From contig SAAO01000033.1 in assembly GCA_009929375.1 (NCBI GenBank), positions 1 to 46,668 on the forward strand: a DNA stretch of 46,668 nt, in the 5' to 3' direction. The translations under genes were made by a program, and so were the position numbers. This DNA is from Bacteroidia bacterium. Lineage in GTDB: Bacteria; Bacteroidota; Bacteroidia; Bacteroidales; Paludibacteraceae. The notes beneath the pieces were generated by a model that was not told where the DNA came from, did no database searches, and saw only the letters and a list, made by a program, of their open reading frames with translations. This document shows, piece after piece, positions 15,252 through 23,243 of this stretch (positions within the stretch are counted from its first letter, which is position 1; every line of letters starts with the position of its first letter).

Positions 15252-16724
15252 TTAGCGTGGCATGTCGGGTAATTTCCAACCGTCGCGATAATTGTGTTTA
15301 ATAAGTTGCTCGGCAAATGCTTTTGCATTTACAGGAGGTGTCATGGTTTTGTTGAACGATGGATGTCCGTCCGTAATTTTGAAACCGTCTTTTTCCATGA
15401 AGCTTACTGTGGCATCGTCAGGAATATTGGTGAATTTCATATTTACACCATCCCAATGGAGTTCCTGATTGAGCGATTGTAAACGTACACCAAGCACACC
15501 CATTACCACCATTTCGTTGAATGGACCTGATTCGGCAAATGCTGAAGCTGATTCCACGCGCGAATCGGGACTTTCTTTACAAGCGCGTACCCAATCCATT
15601 TCGTGGCTTTCCTTTACAACACGAACTTTGTTGGGAACTTCGGGTTTACGACCGGAAACAAGCCATGGACGTACACCGTAACAACCGCAAATCAAAGTAT
15701 CTTTTGTACCGTGGAAAATCACACCACCACCATCGTCGTTGAGGTTGCGACCAGCAGGAACGCCAGCCGGACGTGGAGGTTGAAGTCCGCCATCGTACCA
15801 GTAAACTTCCACTTCGGGCATACCCACTTTAGGCATATTGTCGCGTGCAGGGAAAGTATATTTAACCATTTCTGCATTAGGAGCACAGTCGGCCAAAAGT
15901 ACAGTGGAACTTCCCTGAACTTTAGTTGGATATCCTAATTGCAGACCTTTAAACACAGGATGAAGAATATGACAAGCCATATCACCTAACGCACCTGTAC
16001 CAAAATCCCACCAGCCACGGAAATTCCATGGTGTGTAAATATGGTTAAACGGACGCATAGGAGCCGGGCCAATAAACAAATCCCAATCCATTGTTTTTGG
16101 TATTTTATCCACAACAGCCGGGCGGGGTAAGCCCTGAGGCCAGATAGGACGGTCGGTGAAAGCTTCCACTTTGGTAATTTCGCCAATCTCACCATTCCAT
16201 ATCCAGTTGCAAATAGTACGTACGCCTTCACCTGAAGCACCCTGATTACCCATTTGTGTGGCTAATTTATGTTTTTTTGCCAGGTTGGTGAGCAATCGTG
16301 ATTCATATACAGTGTGTGTCAGTGGTTTTTCCACATACACGTGTTTTCCCATAGTCATAGCGTCGGCAGCCACAATGGCGTGCGTGTGGTCGGCAGTTGC
16401 TACCATTACCGCATCGATACTTTTTCCTAATTCATCGTACATTTTACGGTAATCGAAATACTTCTTAGCGTTGGGGAAATGATTGAACACCCTTTCGCTG
16501 TATTTCCAGTCGGTATCGCAAAGTCCTACAATATTCTGACTCTGCAAACCTTTGAGCACACCAAAACCGCGTCCTCCAATTCCCACACCGGCAATATTAA
16601 GCTTGTCGCTTGGTGCAACATGCCCGAAACTCTTGCCCAGTACCGAAGATGGAACTACGGTAATTCCGAGGGCAGCTACAGAGCCGGCCTTCAGAAATTT
16701 TCTTCTTGACATTTTTGACGACAT
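15252..16724 (-). CDS. Tat-exported Gfo/Idh/MocA-family oxidoreductase
   Basis: NAD(P)-dependent sugar dehydrogenase family with an export signal. The N terminus carries a Tat motif (SRRKFLK at 6-12) and a hydrophobic stretch to about 30, consistent with folding around a tightly bound cofactor before export. The Rossmann fingerprint NIAGVGIGGRG lies at 43-53, and EKP with the likely catalytic lysine at Glu132-Lys133-Pro134. The C-terminal alpha/beta dimerisation domain includes WWDFGTGALGDMACHILHP. The 490-residue length is typical of the long secreted subgroup. It is followed by DUF1080 and preceded by a paralogue, 48 bp away, so it likely forms an operon with both. Expected role: C3 oxidation of glycosides or re-reduction of 3-keto sugars in the periplasm. 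Which paralogue does which step cannot be read from sequence. Confidence 0.85.
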   Translation of the reverse strand: MSSKMSRRKFLKAGSVAALGITVVPSSVLGKSFGHVAPSDKLNIAGVGIGGRGFGVLKGLQSQNIVGLCDTDWKYSERVFNHFPNAKKYFDYRKMYDELGKSIDAVMVATADHTHAIVAADAMTMGKHVYVEKPLTHTVYESRLLTNLAKKHKLATQMGNQGASGEGVRTICNWIWNGEIGEITKVEAFTDRPIWPQGLPRPAVVDKIPKTMDWDLFIGPAPMRPFNHIYTPWNFRGWWDFGTGALGDMACHILHPVFKGLQLGYPTKVQGSSTVLLADCAPNAEMVKYTFPARDNMPKVGMPEVEVYWYDGGLQPPRPAGVPAGRNLNDDGGGVIFHGTKDTLICGCYGVRPWLVSGRKPEVPNKVRVVKESHEMDWVRACKESPDSRVESASAFAESGPFNEMVVMGVLGVRLQSLNQELHWDGVNMKFTNIPDDATVSFMEKDGFKITDGHPSFNKTMTPPVNAKAFAEQLIKHNYRDGWKLPDMPR

Positions 16725-16772
16725 ATGATATTATTTTTTTAAGGTAAATAAATGGCTTGGTGTTGCGTGAGA

Positions 16773-18419
16773 CTATCCTCTGGTAATGACACGTTTGTCC
16801 TTGTCCCAATACATTGTGCGGCCTTCGAGATAAGCGCGTGTGCCCATATGAGCAGTGATGGCTTCTTCGAAAGCGGCTTGTATGTTACAGGACGGTTGTT
16901 TGTCCTGACGAATGCATTCAAGCCATTCGCGCAGGTGTAAAAATGTGGTATTATAGCGTTTTCCTCCAACATATGAGAAAAGCAAACCACGTTCTGCAAA
17001 ATATTTTTCGGTAGGCGAGGATAGTGCATCAATGCTTTTTCCCGACGCATAACGATAGAATACTTCGCCCGGTTTGATAAGTCCCTGATCAATTTTATCC
17101 CTGTATTTTTTTGAAGAAGGATCGACTTTTACATTCAGTGTTCCTCCAAGTTCGATAGTGGCATCCGTACCCATAATAATGCGGGGACGTTCGTTCTGAC
17201 TGGCCAGTGTGGCTGAGTAATTCAGACAGAGATCCTGGTCGTCGAACAGAAAAGTGGATTGTAATACGTCGGGAACTGTTCGCCCATCTTTAAAGAAATA
17301 AACTCCACCAGCCGAGCTTGCCGAAGCCGGAATTCCCAAATTGAGAATATGATTCATGGCATCGTATTCGTGGGTAAACAGGTCGCCACTGAGTCCAGTG
17401 CTGTAATCCCACCAGCAACGCCAGCGGAAGAATCGTTCAGGACTGAATTTGTCGCGGGCATCCGGTCCCACGTATTTTGCAAGTCCGGCTGAAGTCATAT
17501 AATCCATATATTCCTTGATACGTTGCGGATCGCCTTCGTACTGTTTCCAGTCAATCGTTGATGGATTGCCTTCGGGGTGAATATCGTAAACCCATGCACC
17601 ATTCGGGTCGTTGCGGTTTGTGGTTACTTCCACTAAAGTTACTTTCCCAATCATGCCTTCGGCTATCATCTGTTTGGCGCGGTGATTGATTTCAATCTGA
17701 CGGCCCTGATGTCCGAGTTGAAAAACCACATTGCTGTTTTTTACAGCTTCTTCCACCAGATAAGTTTCGGGAACTGTCCATGTCAGTGGTTTTTCCACAT
17801 AAATGTGTTTTCCGACGCGCGCAGCTTCTATGATCATTGTGCCATGCCAGTGGTCGGGTGTGCCAATAATTACGGCATCAATATCGGGTGCTGCGAGTAA
17901 TTCTCGGTAATTTTTATAAACAGTTGGAGTTTTGGTAAATTTTGCGCCTTTACCTTCTCTTTTCAGGTTTGCACCAGCCAGCACTGCATTTTTAGCGTTG
18001 ACTTCAAAAATGTCGCAAACGCCTGTGATTTCGACATTCAAATCATCCTGTTCCAGAAAGTCCTTGTAACGGGTATTGTCCGGATCGTTTTTAGTCAGTT
18101 CTTTTAAATTGCTTATATATTCAGGGGTTGCAAAACCAAGAGCCTGCATAAGATAAGATCCGCGGCCACCATAACCGATTATGCCAATTCGGATTTTTTT
18201 TCCTCCGGGTTGTACGTCCATTACCGCAGGTTTAGCTTCAGTATTGAAAATGCTTCCTGCCAAATGATTCTTGTTCTCCGTTGTTTTCTTTTTATACACA
18301 CCATAAGCCATAGCTCCCAGAACAGGAATTGTGGCGAGTGTTTTCAGCGCATTACGGCGCCCTTCGGAAGGTTTGTTTTCTGGAATATTATCTGTTGGTT
18401 TATTATTATTGGGGGACAT
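16773..18419 (-). CDS. second Gfo/Idh/MocA-family oxidoreductase, exported or membrane-anchored
   Basis: Paralogue of the downstream oxidoreductase, 548 aa. The first ~20 residues are polar; a twin arginine follows (RRNALKTLA at 21-29) and then a hydrophobic segment to about 42 ending in YKKK, so it is a Tat signal or a single membrane anchor. A flexible linker precedes the Rossmann motif IGIIGYGGRG (78-87). EKPLTW has Glu209-Lys210, and the C-terminal domain contains RWRCWWDYSTGLSGDLFTHE. It starts 27 bp after the DoxX gene, suggesting translational coupling within one transcript. The family uses NAD(P); in the 3-keto module one such enzyme oxidises and another may reduce. The substrate is unknown. 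Confidence 0.84.
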   Translation of the reverse strand: MSPNNNKPTDNIPENKPSEGRRNALKTLATIPVLGAMAYGVYKKKTTENKNHLAGSIFNTEAKPAVMDVQPGGKKIRIGIIGYGGRGSYLMQALGFATPEYISNLKELTKNDPDNTRYKDFLEQDDLNVEITGVCDIFEVNAKNAVLAGANLKREGKGAKFTKTPTVYKNYRELLAAPDIDAVIIGTPDHWHGTMIIEAARVGKHIYVEKPLTWTVPETYLVEEAVKNSNVVFQLGHQGRQIEINHRAKQMIAEGMIGKVTLVEVTTNRNDPNGAWVYDIHPEGNPSTIDWKQYEGDPQRIKEYMDYMTSAGLAKYVGPDARDKFSPERFFRWRCWWDYSTGLSGDLFTHEYDAMNHILNLGIPASASSAGGVYFFKDGRTVPDVLQSTFLFDDQDLCLNYSATLASQNERPRIIMGTDATIELGGTLNVKVDPSSKKYRDKIDQGLIKPGEVFYRYASGKSIDALSSPTEKYFAERGLLFSYVGGKRYNTTFLHLREWLECIRQDKQPSCNIQAAFEEAITAHMGTRAYLEGRTMYWDKDKRVITRG

Positions 18420-18446
18420 ATCTTTAGATTGTTGCTTGAGATTTTT

Positions 18447-18938
18447 TTATTTGCTTGATTCTTTTTTGAAAATAATGCGGTCGAGACCAATTTGTGTGGA
18501 GGTTGGGAATAAAATTAAGACCACAACAGCACAAAGCATTATTATATTTTTATCTATCCATAAATATGAACCTTCGGTAGGTAACATATAAACCACGTTG
18601 AGCAATGGTGGATGCGATAAATAATAGAGACTCAGCAGCGAAATAGCCCCAAAACCGGCTGCCTTTGTGAAAAGCCCGACGATGAGTAGTAACCCGATAA
18701 TGGTAAGCCCGTAGATATTCAGATTGTCTGCCAGACTCATTAAAAACTCATGTTCGGTAATGAAATTAAAAACGGGAGAGAGAAAACCTTGCGAATCTTT
18801 GAGATATCCGAGTGATGTCCAGTTGGGATTGAGGAATTTTACAAGTCCTTCGTAGAGAAAATACCAACCGATAAGTACGCGAAGGGCAACCAAAGCGAAT
18901 AGTTGAGAATTGTTGTAATTGTAAGTTTTTCTTTGCAT
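18447..18938 (-). CDS. DoxX-family membrane protein
   Basis: Small integral membrane protein, 163 aa, with about four hydrophobic helices (about 10-32, 68-88, 90-112, 128-146). The first helix region ALRVLIGWYFLYEGLVKFL fits the DoxX / quinol-oxidase-subunit-like family. It is the first gene of the minus-strand cluster that continues with two Gfo/Idh/MocA oxidoreductases and DUF1080. Members are found beside secreted dehydrogenases in Bacteroidota. A plausible but unproven role is shuttling electrons between the periplasmic dehydrogenase cofactor and the membrane quinone pool. A TACATTTG box lies 29-36 bp upstream of the start. Confidence 0.8.
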   Translation of the reverse strand: MQRKTYNYNNSQLFALVALRVLIGWYFLYEGLVKFLNPNWTSLGYLKDSQGFLSPVFNFITEHEFLMSLADNLNIYGLTIIGLLLIVGLFTKAAGFGAISLLSLYYLSHPPLLNVVYMLPTEGSYLWIDKNIIMLCAVVVLILFPTSTQIGLDRIIFKKESSK

Positions 18939-19476
18939 TGTTTTATATTAGTTTTCAGGCCTTGTGCAAATGTATGAATATTTTTTTAGCTGTAATCTTA
19001 AAAAATACTGAGAATTCGCTAATATATACTATTTGTGCAATTTATGACACCCCGTTTTGAAGAATTCAGACAGTTATTTTGTTGAAATAATTATTTCGTC
19101 TATCAAAAAAATAATATTTTCTCAGTGTGATTTCAAATATTAAGATCATTCCATGGTTTTTCCCTGCCTTTCATTCAGCAGAAACAATAACTACAATATG
19201 CAAAATTAAAATTGTATATCCGGCTCGTTGAGAAGATACTGTTCAAAATACAGTAAAATTGTATCATACCTTTAAATCTGTCTTTTATTATGTCTGAAAG
19301 TGGTTGTTTGCTTCCATATTGTTTTTTTTTGAACAATATATGCTATAAGTTTAAATTGGTTGCTGCTACATTTGCAATGTGTACTGTGCTAATTATTTTA
19401 TTAATGGACTCTGAAGTAATCGGTCGTAGCGCATTAAAATCTTAAATTTAAACATGAGTCCAATACTTATACATTT
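18939..19476. promoter_or_regulatory. 538-bp divergent intergenic region
   Basis: AT-rich and without an open frame I can support. It should hold promoters for both flanking transcripts. On the minus strand TACATTTG (18974-18967) fits the -7 consensus for the DoxX operon. On the plus strand TACATTTG (19367-19374) fits the -7 consensus for the cargo gene. Neither has a good TTTG at the proper distance. A palindrome ATATTGTT-N8-AACAATAT (19316-19339) lies just upstream of the plus-strand box and could be an operator. Confidence 0.45.
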
Positions 19477-20573
19477 ATGAAAAAAATTACATCTTTGGAG
19501 CTTTTGTTGCTCTGCTGACATTTGTGAGTTTAAGTGTGTTTGCTCAGCCTTACACCGATATGCCTGCCGGTTTCTTGACAACACCTCCAGCCGTGAGTAC
19601 TGCAGAATCGCCTGTGTGGTATAATATGATGTCCACTAATGGCGATGAACGAAAGATCAGTTACATGTATTTTGATGGTACGAATTTTAAAACAGAACAG
19701 ATTTTGACAGGTATCACCGATGCAATGCAGTCAGATAAATATATGTGGCGTCTTGAGGCCGGAACTAAAGGCCCGGAATATGTGGTTTTTGTACATAAAA
19801 CATCAGGTGCAAGAATTACCGGTGTTGATTTAGTAAACAATTCAGCTCTTACTATGGGCGAAACAGGAGTTGAATGGTATATGCGGGTAGCATCAGCTGT
19901 TGCTGGTTCTACTGCAAATGGTCAATACTGTTTTAATTACAATGGACCTACTCCAACTTTGTTGTTGAATGCAGGAATTGCGGCTGATCCATATTTTAGA
20001 AATGTTTTGGTTTTCAATGGTTCGGGTAGCGCTGCAAAGTCTTCAGGATGGTTTTTCTATCCGGTTACTTCAACAAAAACAGTGACTATTAATACTCCGG
20101 AAAATGGTACAGTAACTGCAACCGCTACAAACGGCACGCCGGTTCAATCAACAATTACAACCGGAAATTCTGTTCTTGTTGGAACAAAAGTAACAGTTTC
20201 TGTAAGTCCTTCATCCGGTTTTGTGCTTCAAACACTTACTGTCAACGGTAATGATGTGACAGCATCACTATCAGAAGGTAAGTATTCATTCAACGTTAAT
20301 GCCGCTGCAACTGTTGAAGCAGTGTTCACAGTAAGTACAATTAATCCTTCTACCTCATTGTTGAGAGGAGTGTATATGAATCCGCAAACGAATCATTTAA
20401 CCTTTTTCAATCGGGTTGAAAATACCGAAGCAACCATATATAATGTAACAGGTAAAAGAATTGCCGGCTCAAATGCTTCTGAAATTGATCTGAGCGATGT
20501 GCAGGCTGGTGTTTATTTTGTAAGATATATGACTTCAACCGGAGTTGAATCAGCAAGATTCATAAAAAAGTAA
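19477..20573 (+). CDS. T9SS-exported protein with InlB-type repeat; apparent frameshift in signal peptide
   Basis: The main frame opens clearly from a GTG at 19524, but that codon lies inside a typical signal peptide (IFGAFVALLTFVSLSVFAQ, from about 19491) whose natural ATG at 19477 is one base out of frame. ATG is followed by seven A; eight would join the frames. This is either a real or phase-variable mutation at a homopolymer or a base-calling error. The ~175-residue N-terminal domain is unrecognised. A bacterial InlB-type beta-grasp repeat follows (about TVTINTPENGTVTATAT to EAVFTV). The last ~65 residues resemble a T9SS sorting domain (ATIYNVTGKRIAG, VQAGVYFVRY, SARFIKK). It is followed by a terminator at 20589 and a sulfatase gene. 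Function unknown; surface-exposed protein inferred. Confidence 0.7.
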
Positions 20574-20588
20574 GATTTTAATCTTTTG

Positions 20589-20626
20589 TCGGGAGTGTGT
20601 TTTTGTACATGCTCCCGAAATTTTTT
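20589..20626 (+). terminator. intrinsic terminator after the cargo gene
   Basis: TCGGGAG (20589-20595) pairs with CTCCCGA (20612-20618), followed by six T at 20621-20626. It lies 16 bp past the stop codon and 27 bp before the sulfatase start. Confidence 0.75.
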
Positions 20627-20652
20627 CTGTTCCTCAAAAAAAATAATACTTC

Positions 20653-23172
20653 ATGAGAAATACGATATTCACAATGGCCTCGCTTTCTGCAGCAATGGCA
20701 TTTGCCCAGAGTGAAAGACCGAATATAATGCTTATTGTGGTCGATGATTTGGGATTTTCAGATTTAGGTTGTTATGGTGGTGAAATTAATACTCCTAATA
20801 TTGATGCATTAGCCAGTAATGGATTGCGGTTCACACAGTTTTATAATGGCTCACGGAGCTGTCCTTCGAGAGCTTCACTTCTAACCGGTTTATATCCGCA
20901 TCAGGCTGGTATCACAGGGATGGGGCAGAGCATTAATAATAAATGTGTTACCATTCCCGAAGTGCTGAAGCCCGCAGGTTACAGTACTGCAATGACCGGG
21001 AAATGGCACTTGTCGCAGACTCAGGCACGCAGTTCGCATGCTGAGCAAATGCAATGGCTGGCCAATCGTGTCGATTATGGTCCTTTTTCTCCATTGGCAT
21101 CTTATCCCTGCAACCGCGGTTTCGATGAGCATTATGGAATTATATGGGGTGTTGCCAATTTTTTTGATCCTTTCAGTCTGGTTCATAACGAAGAAAGAAT
21201 AGCATCTGTACCGGATGATTTTTATCTTACCGATTTTGTGACCGATAAATCAGTAATGCTTATTGATAGTCTATCAAAAGTGGATAAGCCATTTTTTATG
21301 TATGTGGCGCATCCGGCTCCTCACTGGCCGCTTCATGCAAAACCTGAAGATATTGCAAAGTATAAGGGGAAATATGATGCTGGTTGGGATGTGATTCAGC
21401 GTCAGCGATACGATAAAATGGTTGAATTGGGCTTGATTGATCCTGCCAAAGTACCTTATCCCCGAAATGAATCAGGACGAAGCTGGAGTGCAGAACCCAA
21501 TAAAGCCTGGGAAGCAGCGCATATGGAAGTGCATGCGGCTATGGTGGATTGCGTTGATCAGGGAATCGGTAAAATAATAGAAAAACTAAAGGAAACGGGT
21601 GAATATGATAATACGATTATTTTCTTCCTATCGGATAACGGAGCTTCGTCTGAACGATATGCTGATCCTGGTTTCGACCGTCCTTCGTTGATGAGAAATG
21701 GTGAAACAATTCTTTATCCTGCCGCAAAAGCGATGCCCGGTACGCAAAATGTATACGGCTATATTGGTAATGGATGGGCAGGTGCAATTAATACTCCTTT
21801 TCGTTACTGGAAATCAGAGTCGTTTCATGGCGGAAATGCCACACCTTTTATAATTCATTGGCCTGCTGGATTGAAAACACAGCCGGGTGAGATCATTCAT
21901 AAACCGGGTCATGTGATCGATATGATGCCTACTTGTATTGAACTTGCCAATGCAACATACCCAACGACTTACAAAGGCGTTGCTATTACTCCTGCTGAAA
22001 GCAACGGAATAAAAGCAATTATCGACGGAGAAGCATTTAATCGTACTGAACCAATGTTTTGGGAACATGAAGGAGGTAGAGCTGTACGTTTGGGCGATTG
22101 GAAACTTGTATCTCTCAAAAATGCAAACTGGCAACTGTTTGATTTGGCGAATGATTTGAGTGAAACCCGAAATGTAGCTGTTGAATATCCTGATAAAGTA
22201 AAAGAGCTAAAAGCCCTTTGGAATACATGGGCGCGAAAAATGGGTCTCAATATAACTGATGATATTCCCGACACTCCGGTTGAACTGGCTTTTTACTATT
22301 CTTTCGATTCGAATCTGACCGATGGAGCTGCAAACAAATATTCACTCACTGCGCCTAACGGGAATAGTTTTGGTGCCGGTCGTTATAACGATGCATTGCA
22401 GCTAAACGGCTCGAATCAATATCTCGACCTGAATACAGCCAATATTATTAATCCTGCAAATACTCAATACACAGTCTGTGCATGGGTTTATAACACTGCA
22501 ACCACTGTACCTGCTGCCGGAAATTTATATGAAGAAGTAATATTGGCACAAAAGGACGGAAGTTCGGATGCTGCCGGACGTATTGCGTTATATACACGTT
22601 TTGATGGTGCAACTTCTTATTTTAATAATTTTTTGGGGAATGCACAAAATCTGTCAAGTCCGAATGCATTTAAACGAAACGAATGGATGCATGTGGCTGC
22701 GGTTTGCAATCCTGCTACCCGTGAAGTGACTTATTATATCAATGGTGTCAGAGATGTAACCTGTTATGCGGCTGCTGCATTCGAAAGTTCTACCGGAGGT
22801 TTTCGTATTGGTGCCCATAAAGCAAACAAAAACTATTGGAATGGTAAAATCGATGAACTTTATATGTTTAAGGGACTGTTGTCAGGAGCCGATATTGTGA
22901 AGGTAATGAATAATACTTATTTTGTAACAGATGTAGATAAAGTGTCTATGAATGATTACTCTCTGGATGCGTATTATGATAATAATGTAATTAAAACTGT
23001 AGGATTGAATCCTGTGAAGCGAATTGAACTATACGATGGATCAGGGAGATTGTTGAAGACAAATCAGGATAGCTCACAGATGAATGTGGATAATTTAGCG
23101 AGTGGTAGCTATATTCTCCGACTCGAAGATGTGGTTGGGAATAAGCGGTCAAAGAGCTTGATGATCAGATAG
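20653..23172 (+). CDS. serine-type sulfatase with LamG-like domain and T9SS-type tail
   Basis: Sulfatase of the formylglycine (S1) family; hydrolyses sulfate esters, probably on polysaccharides. Signal peptide 1-18 (AFA/Q). Metal-site DD at 31-32 in VVDDLGFSDLG. The maturation motif reads S69-C-P-S-R73-ASLLTG. The residue converted to formylglycine is the first position, here serine instead of the usual cysteine, with proline two positions later. Serine-type enzymes are matured by radical-SAM anaerobic maturases (anSME), not by aerobic FGE; none is in this window. Other core motifs: FFLSDNGASSE and GKWHLS. Residues ~545-745 form a LamG/concanavalin domain, and the last ~70 residues (RIELYDGSGRLLKT to KSLMIR) resemble a T9SS sorting domain. 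At 839 aa it is longer than core sulfatases (~500 aa). Substrate unknown. Confidence 0.88.
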   Translation: MRNTIFTMASLSAAMAFAQSERPNIMLIVVDDLGFSDLGCYGGEINTPNIDALASNGLRFTQFYNGSRSCPSRASLLTGLYPHQAGITGMGQSINNKCVTIPEVLKPAGYSTAMTGKWHLSQTQARSSHAEQMQWLANRVDYGPFSPLASYPCNRGFDEHYGIIWGVANFFDPFSLVHNEERIASVPDDFYLTDFVTDKSVMLIDSLSKVDKPFFMYVAHPAPHWPLHAKPEDIAKYKGKYDAGWDVIQRQRYDKMVELGLIDPAKVPYPRNESGRSWSAEPNKAWEAAHMEVHAAMVDCVDQGIGKIIEKLKETGEYDNTIIFFLSDNGASSERYADPGFDRPSLMRNGETILYPAAKAMPGTQNVYGYIGNGWAGAINTPFRYWKSESFHGGNATPFIIHWPAGLKTQPGEIIHKPGHVIDMMPTCIELANATYPTTYKGVAITPAESNGIKAIIDGEAFNRTEPMFWEHEGGRAVRLGDWKLVSLKNANWQLFDLANDLSETRNVAVEYPDKVKELKALWNTWARKMGLNITDDIPDTPVELAFYYSFDSNLTDGAANKYSLTAPNGNSFGAGRYNDALQLNGSNQYLDLNTANIINPANTQYTVCAWVYNTATTVPAAGNLYEEVILAQKDGSSDAAGRIALYTRFDGATSYFNNFLGNAQNLSSPNAFKRNEWMHVAAVCNPATREVTYYINGVRDVTCYAAAAFESSTGGFRIGAHKANKNYWNGKIDELYMFKGLLSGADIVKVMNNTYFVTDVDKVSMNDYSLDAYYDNNVIKTVGLNPVKRIELYDGSGRLLKTNQDSSQMNVDNLASGSYILRLEDVVGNKRSKSLMIR

Positions 23173-23195
23173 ATTTTTTTTTTAATTATTTGTGT

Positions 23196-23233
23196 AATCC
23201 CCTCTTTTCCATTTTTGAAAAAGAGGGGATTTT
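23196..23233. terminator. bidirectional terminator between sulfatase and lon
   Basis: A 13-bp stem (23196-23208 and 23219-23231) sits between two convergent genes. The U-run rule is satisfied on both strands (TTTT at 23230-23233; AAA and A/T-rich sequence on the left). Confidence 0.8.
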
Positions 23234-23243
23234 ATTTGTGAAA

